A stretch of DNA of 64,000 nucleotides, taken from NCBI GenBank assembly GCA_903847605.1, contig CAINED010000024.1, forward strand, positions 62,001-126,000, read 5' to 3'. Positions 1 through 9,676 of the stretch are shown one piece after another. Source of the stretch: an uncultured Hyphomicrobiales bacterium (GTDB lineage: Bacteria; Pseudomonadota; Alphaproteobacteria; Rhizobiales; Beijerinckiaceae). Position 1 is the first letter of the stretch; each line of letters begins with the position of its first letter. A program made the translations under genes and the position numbers. The notes under the pieces were generated by a model. That model saw only the letters and a program-made list of their open reading frames with translations. It did not search any database and was not told the DNA's origin.

Positions 1-835
1 ACTTCGCGGGATCGGACATCGAGTGGCCGCGATAGCGGTAGGTCTGCATCTCGAGAATGTAGGGACCATTGCCGGCGCGGCACCAGGCAATGGCCTTGTC
101 GGCGGCGGCTTTCACAGCGCGCACGTCCATCCCATCAACCTGCTCGCCGGGAATGTTGAAGGATATGCCACGACGCGAGAAATCCGTCTGCGCCGAGGCG
201 CGCGTGACCGCCGTGCCCATGGCATAGCGATTGTTCTCGATGACATAGACGACGGGGAGCTTCCAGAGCTCCGCCATGTTGAAGCTCTCGTAGACCTGGC
301 CCTGGTTCGAGGCGCCGTCGCCAAAATAGGTCAGCGAGACATTGTCGTTGCCGCGATATTTGTGCGCGAAGGCGAGGCCTGTACCGAGCGAGACTTGCGC
401 GCCCACGATTCCATGGCCGCCGTAAAAATGTTTCTCTTTCGAGAACATGTGCATCGAACCGCCTTTGCCTTTCGACAACCCGCCGCGGCGTCCCGTGAGT
501 TCGGCGAGAACGCCCTTGGCGGCCATGCCGCAGGCCAGCATGTGGCCGTGGTCGCGATAGCCGGTGATCACGGCGTCGCCCTCTTTCGAGGCCATCTGCA
601 TGCCGGTCACAACAGCTTCCTGTCCGATGTAGAGATGGCAAAAGCCGCCAATCAGGCCCATGCCGTACATCTGGCCGGACTTTTCCTCGAACCGGCGGAT
701 CAGCAGCATGATCCGGTAGGCCTCGAGTTCCTGCTCCTTCGTAAAGGTCGCCGGCGGCGTCACCGGAAGATTGGTCTTGGCGGCGGCGGGTTTGCGCGCG
801 GCCTTTGTGGCCGGCGCGGCTCGAGTGGCTGGCAT
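1..835 (-). CDS. pdhA: Pyruvate dehydrogenase E1 component alpha subunit (3' end outside window)
   Basis: Reverse-strand translation MPATRAAPATKAARKPAAAKTNLPV..EAYRIMLLIRRFEEKSGQMYGMGLIGGFCHLYIGQEAVVTGMQ..GYRDHGHMLACG..GKGGSMHMFSKEKHFYGGHGIVGAQV..YFGDGASNQGQVYE..; TPP-binding GDGA..N motif; ftsB lies upstream as in many alphaproteobacteria. Confidence 0.95.
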   Translation of the reverse strand, partial: MPATRAAPATKAARKPAAAKTNLPVTPPATFTKEQELEAYRIMLLIRRFEEKSGQMYGMGLIGGFCHLYIGQEAVVTGMQMASKEGDAVITGYRDHGHMLACGMAAKGVLAELTGRRGGLSKGKGGSMHMFSKEKHFYGGHGIVGAQVSLGTGLAFAHKYRGNDNVSLTYFGDGASNQGQVYESFNMAELWKLPVVYVIENNRYAMGTAVTRASAQTDFSRRGISFNIPGEQVDGMDVRAVKAAADKAIAWCRAGNGPYILEMQTYRYRGHSMSDPAK

Positions 836-1034
836 CAGCGCTCCTTGGATCCTCTAGACGCCGAAGCTTGCAACAGAAGCCGGCGAAGCGGAAGGTAGCT
901 GAGGACGCGAAAGAAAGCGAGAGCCGGCGCTCGATCGGAAAACGACTACAAATATTTGAATTAACAATGAAAAAATAAATGAACTAAATACTGGTTATTC
1001 AATCCGTTTAACCGCATTTCAGTTACTGACAGGC

Positions 1035-1358
1035 CTACCAGTTGCCCTTGCCCTCGAAAATCACGACGTCGTTGCGGTGCACCCGGCCCAGAACGACGCG
1101 TGCTTCCTCTTCCAGAAGCTCGCGGTCGACCGATTCCCGACGCATCATGGCGATGCGCCGCTCCAGAGCCATATTTTCTTTCGTCAGGGCGATGCGCTCG
1201 GCGTTCAACACTTCCATCTGCGCAAGATAATCTTCCTTGGCCTTCATGCCGCGCTCGCCATTGATGGCGTGCCACACGAAATAGCTCGCCACGGCGCAGG
1301 AGACCGTGAAGAGCGCAAGGGGAAATAGAATAGCGCGGAGTCGGCGGCGAATGACCAT
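1035..1358 (-). CDS. ftsB: Septum formation initiator family protein (FtsB/DivIC-like)
   Basis: 107 aa from [17 protein letters not shown].. : one N-terminal TM, short coiled coil, located directly upstream of pdhA. Confidence 0.85.
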   Translation of the reverse strand: MVIRRRLRAILFPLALFTVSCAVASYFVWHAINGERGMKAKEDYLAQMEVLNAERIALTKENMALERRIAMMRRESVDRELLEEEARVVLGRVHRNDVVIFEGKGNW

Positions 1359-1518
1359 GGCGCATGCTTGTCGCCGCAGGGTTACTTTTTTCTTAATGGT
1401 CATAGCTCCCTCTTCCCTTTGCCTGCCGAACGTGATCAGTTTCCATATCCGGCGTTGGGGAGAACGGCCGGTCCATCCAAGTTTCTTGAATTTTCCAAAG
1501 TGGGGAGGAGACCGCGTC

Positions 1519-1980
1519 ATGGCGATCACGCTGACGATCAACAATACGTCGCACACCGTCGACGTCGAACCGGAAACGCCGTTGCTCTGGGTCTTGCGGG
1601 ACACCATCGGATTGACGGGCACGAAATACGGTTGCGGTGTCGCCGCCTGCGGCGCCTGCACGATTCATGTCGACGGCCAGCCGGTGCGCTCGTGCCAGAC
1701 GCCTGCGGCTTCCGCCGTTGGCAAGAAGGTCACGACGATCGAAGGGCTTTCGCCCAACAAGAACCATCCCGTGCAACAGGCATGGATGGAAGTCGGCGTC
1801 CCCCAATGCGGCTATTGCCAGTCCGGCCAGATCATGTCGGCCGCCGCTCTGCTCGCCCGCCGGCGCGAACCGACGGACCTTGAGATCGATGCAGCCATGG
1901 CGGGCAACATCTGCCGCTGCGGCACTTATCAGCGTATCCGGCAGGCGGTTCATATCGCCGCCAAAAAAGCCAACCTTTGA
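1519..1980 (+). CDS. iorA: (2Fe-2S)-binding protein, isoquinoline 1-oxidoreductase alpha-subunit-like
   Basis: [81 protein letters not shown]; both 2Fe-2S cysteine motifs present. Confidence 0.88.
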   Translation: MAITLTINNTSHTVDVEPETPLLWVLRDTIGLTGTKYGCGVAACGACTIHVDGQPVRSCQTPAASAVGKKVTTIEGLSPNKNHPVQQAWMEVGVPQCGYCQSGQIMSAAALLARRREPTDLEIDAAMAGNICRCGTYQRIRQAVHIAAKKANL

Positions 1981-1997
1981 GAGCGGGAGCACGGACG

Positions 1998-4184
1998 ATG
2001 ACCACAATGAACCTGTCCCGCCGCCGTTTCATCCAGAACGCCGCAGCCGCTGGCGGCGGGCTGATGCTCGGCTTCCATGTTCCTGTCAGCCGCGCTGCGA
2101 ACTCGCTCGCCCGGCCGATAACTGCCATGCCCGAAGGCGTCGAGATCAACGCCTGGCTCTCCATCGATCCGAGCGGCCTTGTGACGATCCGCGTCCCGCA
2201 CACGGAGATGGGCCAGGGCGGCATTACATCGGTCGCTATGCTGATCGCCGAAGAACTGGATGTCGAATGGTCGAAGATTCAATGCGTCTTCGCCGACGCC
2301 AACAGGCACATTCGCAATAACCGGGAATACAAGGTCATGAGCACGCACGGCTCGCAGCTCGTGCGTCTGCAGCATCCCCATCTCATGCAGGCCGGCGCGT
2401 CCGCGCGCGAGCGGCTTAAAGAGGCAGCCGCGCGCCAATGGGGCGTCGAACGCTCCGCGGTCGAGGCGCGCCTCGGCGAGCTGATATCGGGCAACCGCAA
2501 GGGTACGTACGGCGAATTCGCCTCGGCCGCCGCGCAGATCAAGCTCGACAAGGAACCGGCAATCAAGACGCCGGGGCAATGGCGGCTGCTTGGAAAGCCC
2601 ATGCAGCGCATAGACATTCCCCACAAGGTCGATGGAAGCGCCCATTACGCGATCGATACGCGCATTCCCGGCATGGTCTATGCCGCGGTCAAGGCGAGCC
2701 CCGTGCCCTGGGGCACGCTGAAGAGCTACAATTTCGACGCCATCAGAAACCGTCCGGGCGTCATCGCCGCCGTCGAACTGAAAGCCGTTCCCGGCAAGCG
2801 CGGCCAACCCGATCTGCAGAACGCGATCGCCGTCGTCGCGGATTCGTGGTGGCGCGCCAAAACGGCGCTCGATCTGATGCCGGTGGAATGGGATGGTGGC
2901 GAGTCCGCCAAGGCCAGCAACGCGTCCTATTACAGGGAGGGGCGCGCGGCCCTGAACGTGAAGGGCACGCCAACCAAGGACGATCTCAAGGCGATCGAGG
3001 CGGTGCAAACTGGAAAGAAAGTCGTGACGGCCGATTATGAACGGCCGTTCGAAACCCATGCCCGCATGGAGCCGATCAACGCGACGGTTCATGTTCAGAA
3101 AGACCGCGTCGATGTCTGGTCGCCGACGCAAGATCAGTCTGCCGCGGTGCTGCTTGTCGCCGATCAGCTCAAGGTCGATCCCAAGATCGTCTTCGCGCAC
3201 ACGATGTATCTGGGCGGCGGTTTCGGCGGCAACGGCGGCGGCGGCACAGGCGTCACGCGGCAGGCTGCGGAAATTTCAAAGCAGGTCGGCCGGCCGGTGA
3301 AAGTGCTGTGGTCGCGCGAGGAGGATATCGCGCAGGACAAGCAGCGCCCGATGGGACTGGCGCGGCTGAGCGCGTCGCTCGGCGACAATGGACTTCCCAC
3401 CGCCGTCGTCACGCGCGGTGTCTGGTTCTCGCAGGACCGCATCAATCAGGTGGGACCGGCAACGGCCGACTATCCGCTGTTCGAGATGCCCTACAGTTTC
3501 CCGCTGCGGCATCACGACCGGCACAATCTCAATACCCACATTCCCAGTTCGACGCACAGAGCTCCCGGCGCCAATCAGATGGGCTTCATGCAGGAGAGCT
3601 TCATCGACGAACTCGCCATCGCCGGCGGCTGGAACCCGCTCGACTGGCGCATTGAAATGACGAAGGACAAGCCGGACTGGCAGCTCGTATTGAAAACGCT
3701 GAAGGAGAAGGCGAATTTCCGTACCGATCTGCCGCGCGGCCAGGGCATGGGCGTGGCGGCGGTCGAATGCCACGGTACGATCGCTGCGGCCTGCGCGACG
3801 GTCGGCGTCAGTCGCCGCGGCGAACTCTCCATCGAGAAGATCGTGATCGTCCTCGACGCCGGGCATGTCATCAATCCCCATGCCGCGACCGAACAGGCGG
3901 AAGGCTCCGTGATCTGGGAACTGTCGCACGCCTGGCTCGGCGGTCTCGAACTCGAGAACGGCGCTTTCGCCAACACCAATTTCGACACCTACAATCTCAT
4001 GCGCATCAATCAGGCGCCTGTGGTCGAAACCTATTTCGCCTCCTCCGGCGGCAAGAAATGGGGCGGACTTGGCGAACCGGCGGGTCCTCCGGTGCCGCCC
4101 GCGGTCGCCAACGCGATCTGGTATGCAACGGGCAAGCGCGTCCGCTCGACGCCCTTTGTCAGCCACGATCTGCGCTGGACCTGA
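1998..4184 (+). CDS. iorB: Molybdopterin-binding aldehyde/xanthine dehydrogenase family subunit (isoquinoline 1-oxidoreductase beta-subunit-like), Tat signal
   Basis: SRRRFIQNAAAAGGG twin-arginine signal; THGSQLVRLQHP, GGGFGGNGGGG and HRAPGANQMGFMQESFIDELA molybdopterin-family motifs; directly follows iorA. Confidence 0.88.
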   Translation: MTTMNLSRRRFIQNAAAAGGGLMLGFHVPVSRAANSLARPITAMPEGVEINAWLSIDPSGLVTIRVPHTEMGQGGITSVAMLIAEELDVEWSKIQCVFADANRHIRNNREYKVMSTHGSQLVRLQHPHLMQAGASARERLKEAAARQWGVERSAVEARLGELISGNRKGTYGEFASAAAQIKLDKEPAIKTPGQWRLLGKPMQRIDIPHKVDGSAHYAIDTRIPGMVYAAVKASPVPWGTLKSYNFDAIRNRPGVIAAVELKAVPGKRGQPDLQNAIAVVADSWWRAKTALDLMPVEWDGGESAKASNASYYREGRAALNVKGTPTKDDLKAIEAVQTGKKVVTADYERPFETHARMEPINATVHVQKDRVDVWSPTQDQSAAVLLVADQLKVDPKIVFAHTMYLGGGFGGNGGGGTGVTRQAAEISKQVGRPVKVLWSREEDIAQDKQRPMGLARLSASLGDNGLPTAVVTRGVWFSQDRINQVGPATADYPLFEMPYSFPLRHHDRHNLNTHIPSSTHRAPGANQMGFMQESFIDELAIAGGWNPLDWRIEMTKDKPDWQLVLKTLKEKANFRTDLPRGQGMGVAAVECHGTIAAACATVGVSRRGELSIEKIVIVLDAGHVINPHAATEQAEGSVIWELSHAWLGGLELENGAFANTNFDTYNLMRINQAPVVETYFASSGGKKWGGLGEPAGPPVPPAVANAIWYATGKRVRSTPFVSHDLRWT

Positions 4185-4324
4185 GCAAAGCAACGCAACA
4201 TGGCGGGATCATTTGCCGATCCCGGCATGCAGTTTGAGACAGCCGCCATGTCCTGACGGGCCTTGTGCGCCGTCAGGGCCTGGCGCATTTTGCGTCGAGC
4301 GTTCTGCAGATTCCGAAGGCGCCC

Positions 4325-5554
4325 ATGAACCGCGACAGCCAGCACGTCCTTCTTCTCAATGTCGGGCATTTTCTCGATCACCTGACGACACTCATCTTCG
4401 CAACGGTCGCCGCCGTCGCGCTGGTGAAGGAATGGGGCATGAGCTACGGGCAGATCGCTGCTTACGCGACGCCGGGCTTCGTCGCCTTCGCCGTATTCTC
4501 ATGGCCGGCCGGCTGGATCGCCGACCGCTGGAGCCGCGAAGGCATGATGGCCGTCTATTTCGCCGGCCTCGGCCTCTCCTGCATCGTCACGGCGCTTGCG
4601 CAGTCGCCTGTCCAGATCGCCGCCGGCCTGTTTCTGCTGGGCATATTTGCGGCCATCTATCACCCGGTCGGGCTTGCCTTGCTCGTGCAGGGACGCGGCC
4701 CCAAGACCGGCATGACCATCGCCGTCAACGGCGTCTTCGGAAATATCGGCGTCGGCAGCGCCGCGCTGGTCGCCGGCTATTTCATCGACCATGGCGGCTG
4801 GCGTTACGCCTTCGTCGTGCCGGGCGTCATCACTGTGTTCATCGGCCTCTATTACGCCTGGTTCATGCGCGCTGAAATCGCCGAGCGCAATGCACATGCG
4901 GTACGCAAGGACGCCGCCGCTGCTTCGGCTGGCGGCGCCCAGATCGACCGGGCACTGCTGATGCGCCTGTCCGCCATCATCTTCTTCACGGCGGCTGTAT
5001 CGAGCTTCATCTTCCAGGCAACGACCTTCTCGCTGCCGAAAGTTTTGGACGAACGCCTGCAATCCATTCTCGGCTCGGCGACACAACTCGGCTGGATCGC
5101 CTTTCTCGTCTTCTCGGTCTCCTCTCTCGCCCAACTCGTGACGGGCGCTTCGCTCGATCGGTTCGGACCACGCAATGTCTTCGTGGTCGCGGCGCTCGTG
5201 CAGACGGTTTTCTTTGGCCTCATGCCCGGCCTTTTCGGCTGGCCGGCGCTGATCGTCGCCTTCGCCTTCATGCTCGGTGCGTTCGGTCAGGTGCCGATCA
5301 CCGACTATCTCATCGGACGCATGGCCAAGAGCGAATTGCGCGCGCAAGTCTATGGCGCGCGTTACGTGCTGAGTTTCGCCGTGATGTCGGCGTCGATCCC
5401 CATTATTGCCTGGGTCTATTTGAACTGGGGCTTCGACCGTCTCTTCGTCATACTCTCGGCCTGCGCCGCGGCAATCCTGCTGTCAGTCACGCTGCTGCCG
5501 CGCAAGATGCCGGACGAAGCGAACGCGCCGGTTGCGCAGCCGGCGCGCGCCTGA
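4325..5554 (+). CDS. MFS transporter (fosmidomycin-resistance-like)
   Basis: 410 aa, multiple TM segments, MNRDSQHVLLLNVGHFLDHLTTLIFATVAAVALVKEW..AGWIADRWSREGMMAVYF. Confidence 0.8.
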   Translation: MNRDSQHVLLLNVGHFLDHLTTLIFATVAAVALVKEWGMSYGQIAAYATPGFVAFAVFSWPAGWIADRWSREGMMAVYFAGLGLSCIVTALAQSPVQIAAGLFLLGIFAAIYHPVGLALLVQGRGPKTGMTIAVNGVFGNIGVGSAALVAGYFIDHGGWRYAFVVPGVITVFIGLYYAWFMRAEIAERNAHAVRKDAAAASAGGAQIDRALLMRLSAIIFFTAAVSSFIFQATTFSLPKVLDERLQSILGSATQLGWIAFLVFSVSSLAQLVTGASLDRFGPRNVFVVAALVQTVFFGLMPGLFGWPALIVAFAFMLGAFGQVPITDYLIGRMAKSELRAQVYGARYVLSFAVMSASIPIIAWVYLNWGFDRLFVILSACAAAILLSVTLLPRKMPDEANAPVAQPARA

Positions 5555-5663
5555 ACCAGCATCCGTCAGGTTTGCTCATGATGCCGCATTGAAGGCGGGG
5601 CATATCGCCTGTAAGTCGACATCCCAAGCCATGACGCATCGCGACAAAAAAACGGGAGGAAAC

Positions 5664-6707
5664 ATGAAAGTCGGCCTTTTCGATCACGTCGACAAATCGG
5701 ATCGCAGCTTTGCGACCCAACTCGACGAGCGACTTCAATTGGTGCAGCTCGCCGACGAAGCCGGCTTTTATTGCTACCATGTCGCCGAACATCATGCCTC
5801 GCCGTTGAACATGGTGCCCGCTCCCGCCGCCTATATGGGCGCTGTCGCGCGTCTCACGAAACGCATCCACATCGGACCGCTCGTCTATCTGCTGCCGCTC
5901 TATTCGCCGCTACGCCTCGCAGAAGAAATCTGCATTCTCGATCACCTGAGCAAGGGACGTTTCGAAATCGGCGTCGGCCGCGGCGTGTCGCCATTCGAAC
6001 TGGGCTATCACAAGATCGATCATTCGAAGTCGCGCGAGATTTTCATCGATGCGTGGAATTGTCTCGACACGGCCCTGCGCAACGATCAGTTCAGCTACGA
6101 AGGTCCGTATTATAACTACAAGGACGTGCCGATGCCGCTGCGTCCGCTGCAGCAACCGACGCCCGCCTATTGGTATGGATCGTCCAACACCGAGGGCGCG
6201 ACCTGGGCGGGCCAGCACGGCATGCACTTTTCATCCAATGGTCCGACGGCGCAGGCCAAGGGTAACATCGCCGCTTTCCGCGAAGCTCTCGCAAAGCGCG
6301 GCGGCCCCGCACATCCAAAAGCCGAATTTTCAGGCGATACGGCCATCGGGATATCCCGGCAAGTGATCGTCGCCGACACCGATGAAATGGCGCGCGAGAT
6401 CGCCCGCCCTGCCGTCGCGCATTATCACGCCAACCTCACCTATCTCCTGCGCGTTCACGCCAACAACGATTTCGTGAAGCGGTTGAACATTCCCGCTTCG
6501 CCCGATCTCGACGAGAACATTCGCAGCGGCACGGTCATCGCCGGCCGGCCGGAAACTGTGCTGAACATGATCGGCGAACAGCAGCAGTCCCTCGGCATCA
6601 ACTATCTCATCGCCTACATGATGTTCGGCACGATGAGCCTGCCGCAGGCGATGCGCTCGATGGAACTGTTTTCGAGCGAGGTGATGCCGAAGGTGGAAGC
6701 GCTTTGA
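5664..6707 (+). CDS. LLM class flavin-dependent oxidoreductase
   Basis: MKVGLFDHVDKSDRSF..YHVAEHHASPLNMVPAPAAYMGAVARLTKRIHIGPLVYLLPLYSPLRLAEEICILDHLSKGRFEIGVGRGVSPFE; luciferase-like monooxygenase signature; RBS gggagg. Confidence 0.88.
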   Translation: MKVGLFDHVDKSDRSFATQLDERLQLVQLADEAGFYCYHVAEHHASPLNMVPAPAAYMGAVARLTKRIHIGPLVYLLPLYSPLRLAEEICILDHLSKGRFEIGVGRGVSPFELGYHKIDHSKSREIFIDAWNCLDTALRNDQFSYEGPYYNYKDVPMPLRPLQQPTPAYWYGSSNTEGATWAGQHGMHFSSNGPTAQAKGNIAAFREALAKRGGPAHPKAEFSGDTAIGISRQVIVADTDEMAREIARPAVAHYHANLTYLLRVHANNDFVKRLNIPASPDLDENIRSGTVIAGRPETVLNMIGEQQQSLGINYLIAYMMFGTMSLPQAMRSMELFSSEVMPKVEAL

Positions 6708-6714
6708 CAGTTCT

Positions 6715-6840
6715 GCCTCGTCCTTCGAGACGCGCTTTTGGCGGCTCCTCAGGATAACGTCTTGGTGGCTCAACTCACGGAAACTTTCATGGTGAGGAGC
6801 AGCGCGTAGCGTAGCGTAGCGTTGCGTACCGAACCACGAG
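6715..6840. repeat. REP-like intergenic repeat (CTCGTCCTTCGAGACGC / GGCTCCTCAGGAT / ATGGTGAGGAGC / CCACGAGG) with internal tandem TAGCG units
   Basis: Arms recur in inverted form near 62750-62865; tandem gcgtagcgtagcgtagcgttgcg at ~6804-6825. Confidence 0.6.
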
Positions 6841-6990
6841 GGCAAGCGACGATCGGCGTATATTCAAACGACATCGAACAAAACGCTTCCGCTTGCAAAG
6901 CAACAATCCGGAGCACAGGCTATGCCCAGTTATGTCGGCGCGCAGACATCCCTTGCGCCTCCGCGCTCATGAGTGTTGACAAGCCTGCAT

Positions 6991-7032
6991 TTGACAAACC
7001 CGACCGCCATCCCGTATGTTCTCTTTTTGTTC
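6991..7032 (+). promoter_or_regulatory. Predicted SOS promoter: TTGACA-N18-TATGTT overlapped by a GTTC-N7-GTTC LexA box (7018-7032)
   Basis: TTGACA 6991-6996, TATGTT 7015-7020, GTTCTCTTTTTGTTC 7018-7032; ATG at 7051. Confidence 0.75.
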
Positions 7033-7050
7033 ACGTCAAAACGAGAGCAC

Positions 7051-7716
7051 ATGGACCTTTCCGGCATGATAGACGACGACAGGAAAGCCCTCGCGCGGAT
7101 CGTCGCCGGGCTGTTCGCGCTTATCGGTTTGGGCAACGGTCATGCGTCCCAACGCATCGCACGAGCCGTCCATAGCGCCATCGTTACTGTGCTGCGTCCG
7201 GCAGAATCTGCCGTGCGGCGGCTGATCTATCTCGTGTCCCTGACCATCCGCGCGAAACCCACACTGACCAGGCCCATGCCTTCAGGGATCATTCGTACCG
7301 GCGCAGCAAACGCCCGTCCTGCTTTCCGGCTTTTCGATCCGCGCCTGCGTCTCGTCCGCAGAGCGAAAACGGCCCGCGCGACTCCCCGCATATCTTTTTT
7401 CGGCGCAGACGCAGTCCGCAGTAATGACCTCATCCGCGCAAACAAAGACGCGCCAAAAGACGGCGAGATCGAAGCCGCCAACCTCCTGCGCCGGCTCGAA
7501 GCCATAAAATATGCGCTCGACGATCTGCCGCGTCAGGCGCGCCGTCTCAGACGAGCCCTGCAAAGGCGCAGCAAAATCCCGCGCCTGAAATTGCAGGGGG
7601 CGCTCAGACCCGGCTATCCGCCGGGACATCGCATCAGGCGTCGACATGAAATCGACGACGTCCTGCAACGATGCCACAGCTTCGCGCGCGAGGCCCTGCC
7701 GCCGGATACGTCGTGA
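7051..7716 (+). CDS. Hypothetical protein, predicted LexA-regulated
   Basis: MDLSGMIDDDRKALARIVAGLFALIGLGNGHASQRIARAVHSAIVTVLRPAESAVRRLIYL..; Arg-rich C-terminal half; starts 18 nt after the LexA box. Confidence 0.65.
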   Translation: MDLSGMIDDDRKALARIVAGLFALIGLGNGHASQRIARAVHSAIVTVLRPAESAVRRLIYLVSLTIRAKPTLTRPMPSGIIRTGAANARPAFRLFDPRLRLVRRAKTARATPRISFFGADAVRSNDLIRANKDAPKDGEIEAANLLRRLEAIKYALDDLPRQARRLRRALQRRSKIPRLKLQGALRPGYPPGHRIRRRHEIDDVLQRCHSFAREALPPDTS

Positions 7717-7841
7717 CGCCATCGAGTAGTGAGTGGCGAATAGTGAATAGCGAAGTCGCGACATCGGCGCGCGCATACGCATGTTCGCATTCCAGCCACT
7801 TGCAAAGCGCGAAGCTGGATGCCGGGTTCCGCCAAAGCCCG

Positions 7842-7863
7842 TCGAAAGACAGGCGTCTTTCGA
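7842..7863. repeat. 9-bp perfect inverted repeat TCGAAAGAC-AGGC-GTCTTTCGA in convergent intergenic region
   Basis: Direct reading; located between convergent genes ending at 7716 (+) and 7968 (-). Confidence 0.6.
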
Positions 7864-7967
7864 TGCCCTATGTCCGCCCCGGCAATGTGGAGAGATTGCG
7901 CCGGCCCCGTGCTAAGCCGCGCCTCGAAGGACGAGGTTTTGTCAGCTTCGATCTTTGCTCTCGCCAC

Positions 7968-8510
7968 TCACGAACTGTTCTTGATCGCGAGTTCCTTGAG
8001 TTCGCCGACTTGCGTGCCGTCGTCCATCGAGAAGCGGTCGCCGAAGTCGAACATGTCCTCGTGCTGGAAGCCGGCGACGTTCTGCACTTCCCACCAGTTA
8101 TGGTCGAGATCTTCGAGATAGAACGAATAGACGCCGTGCTGCGATACCGGCTTCAGCACCTGCCTGATCTTGTATTCGTCCTTGTACTTCAGCGCATTTT
8201 CGTAAGCTTCATCGACCTTCTCGCGCGACTCCACATCGACGCCCCAGTGATTGAGGACGTTCAGCGGATGCACATTGTCGCCGACTTCGACGCAGACGAT
8301 GTGGAACTTGAGGCCGCAACGGATGACCATCGCGGGTATCGCGTGGCGCGCGCATTCGAGGCCCAGAAACTCCTCGTAGAAACGCCGCGAGTCCTTCAGA
8401 TTGCGGCACTCGAGCGTGCCATGCGACATCACATAGGGCTTGATGATCGACTTGCGATCCGGCGCCGGATCGACAATGCCGTCGACGATCATTTCGCGCG
8501 TATGGCTCAT
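7968..8510 (-). CDS. VOC family (glyoxalase/extradiol dioxygenase-like) protein
   Basis: VMSHGTLECRNLKDSRRFYEEFLGLECARHAIPAMVIRCG..HIVCVEVGD..VYSFYLEDLDHNWWEVQN. Confidence 0.8.
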   Translation of the reverse strand: MSHTREMIVDGIVDPAPDRKSIIKPYVMSHGTLECRNLKDSRRFYEEFLGLECARHAIPAMVIRCGLKFHIVCVEVGDNVHPLNVLNHWGVDVESREKVDEAYENALKYKDEYKIRQVLKPVSQHGVYSFYLEDLDHNWWEVQNVAGFQHEDMFDFGDRFSMDDGTQVGELKELAIKNSS

Positions 8511-8552
8511 GCGGCTTCTCCCTCTTCTGGCCCGGCTTGCGGGCACTACACA

Positions 8553-9590
8553 TCAGGCGGCCGTATCGGCTGCCGTCAGAAACGCGTCGGCGTAAAAAGC
8601 ATCCTCGGCGAGGCTGCGTTGCTCGATGAAACTCGAACGCGCGGCTTCGACCATGACGGACGGACCGCAGACATAGGCTTCCATGGCGCTCATGTCGGGA
8701 ATGTCGGAAAACGCAGCTTCATGCACGAGGCCGGTGCGGCCGCTCCAGTTGCACGCGGGCGTCGGTTCGGACAGCACGGGCACGAAGCGGAAGTTCTTCT
8801 GCGAGAGCGCCCATTCCTCCGCGATATCCAGCATGTAAAGGCCTTCACGCGTGCGCGCGCCCCAGTACAGCGTCACCGGGCGGGTCTCGTTGAGGCCGCG
8901 TTCGAAAATTTGCTCGCACATCGATTTCAGCGGCGCAAAGCCGGTGCTGCCGCCAACCATCAAAACAGGCTTTTGCGAATCCGTGCGCAGATAAAAACTG
9001 CCGAGCGGCCCCTCGAAGCGCATGAGGTCGCGCGCCTTCATCTTCGACAGCACATTCTCGGTAAAATAGCCGCCGGGAATGTGGCGGATATGCAGCTCGA
9101 TCTGCGTAACGCCCTCGATCGAAGGCTTGCTCGCGATCGAATAGTTGCGGCGCTTTTCGTCGGGCAGCAAAAATTCGATATGCTGTCCCGCCGCGAACAT
9201 CATGTTCTCATTCAGCGGCAGACGCAGTTTCACGATGCTGACATCGGGAGCCGCCTTCGTGATTTCGGCGACCCTGCAGGGTATCTTGGCGACACGCACG
9301 CCAGCGAGACCTTCAAGCTCGCGGACCTGCAGTGTGACATCGCTCAAGGGCTTGGCCTGGCACAGATGCACAGCGCCCTTCGCTCGATCCGCTTCGCTGA
9401 GATAGGCGGGATGTACCTCGCCGTAATCGATCTCGCCTTCGAGCAAAGTCCCGCGGCAGGAACGGCACACGCCCTGCCGGCAACTGAACGGCAAGGCAAA
9501 GCCCGCTTCCAGCCCTGCTGCAAGAATGGAAACGCCGTCCGCCACTTCAAAGGTGTGGCCGCTGGGTTCAAGTCTGACCGTGTGAGACAT
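8553..9590 (-). CDS. 2Fe-2S / FAD-NAD(P)H oxidoreductase (phenol hydroxylase / CDP-glucoseen reductase P5-type)
   Basis: CRQGVCRSCRGTLLEGEIDY..HLCQAKP ferredoxin motif followed by RRNYSIASKP and GGSTGFAPLKSMCEQ FAD/NAD motifs. Confidence 0.85.
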   Translation of the reverse strand: MSHTVRLEPSGHTFEVADGVSILAAGLEAGFALPFSCRQGVCRSCRGTLLEGEIDYGEVHPAYLSEADRAKGAVHLCQAKPLSDVTLQVRELEGLAGVRVAKIPCRVAEITKAAPDVSIVKLRLPLNENMMFAAGQHIEFLLPDEKRRNYSIASKPSIEGVTQIELHIRHIPGGYFTENVLSKMKARDLMRFEGPLGSFYLRTDSQKPVLMVGGSTGFAPLKSMCEQIFERGLNETRPVTLYWGARTREGLYMLDIAEEWALSQKNFRFVPVLSEPTPACNWSGRTGLVHEAAFSDIPDMSAMEAYVCGPSVMVEAARSSFIEQRSLAEDAFYADAFLTAADTAA

Positions 9591-9621
9591 CCGCTCCATC
9601 CATCCCTGCAAAAACATTGCA

Positions 9622-9654
9622 TTCGCACTCTTTCGCGTCAATACAATGTGCGAA
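9622..9654. promoter_or_regulatory. Inverted repeat TTCGCAC-N19-GTGCGAA in divergent intergenic region (candidate operator)
   Basis: Direct reading; lies between starts of 8553..9590(-) and 9677..10621(+). Confidence 0.4.
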
Positions 9655-9676
9655 CCGCGGAGTAGGGAGAAACGGA

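Noticed and set aside
23-898. 291-aa plus-strand ORF at window start
   Set aside because: Antisense to pdhA, whose reverse-strand translation is clear.
1950-3200. 416-aa minus-strand ORF antisense to iorB
   Set aside because: Shadow ORF typical of GC-rich coding DNA; low-complexity, no recognisable motifs, fully inside a clear molybdopterin-subunit gene.
7671-9665. 664-aa plus-strand ORF across the VOC and reductase genes
   Set aside because: Antisense to two well-supported minus-strand genes.
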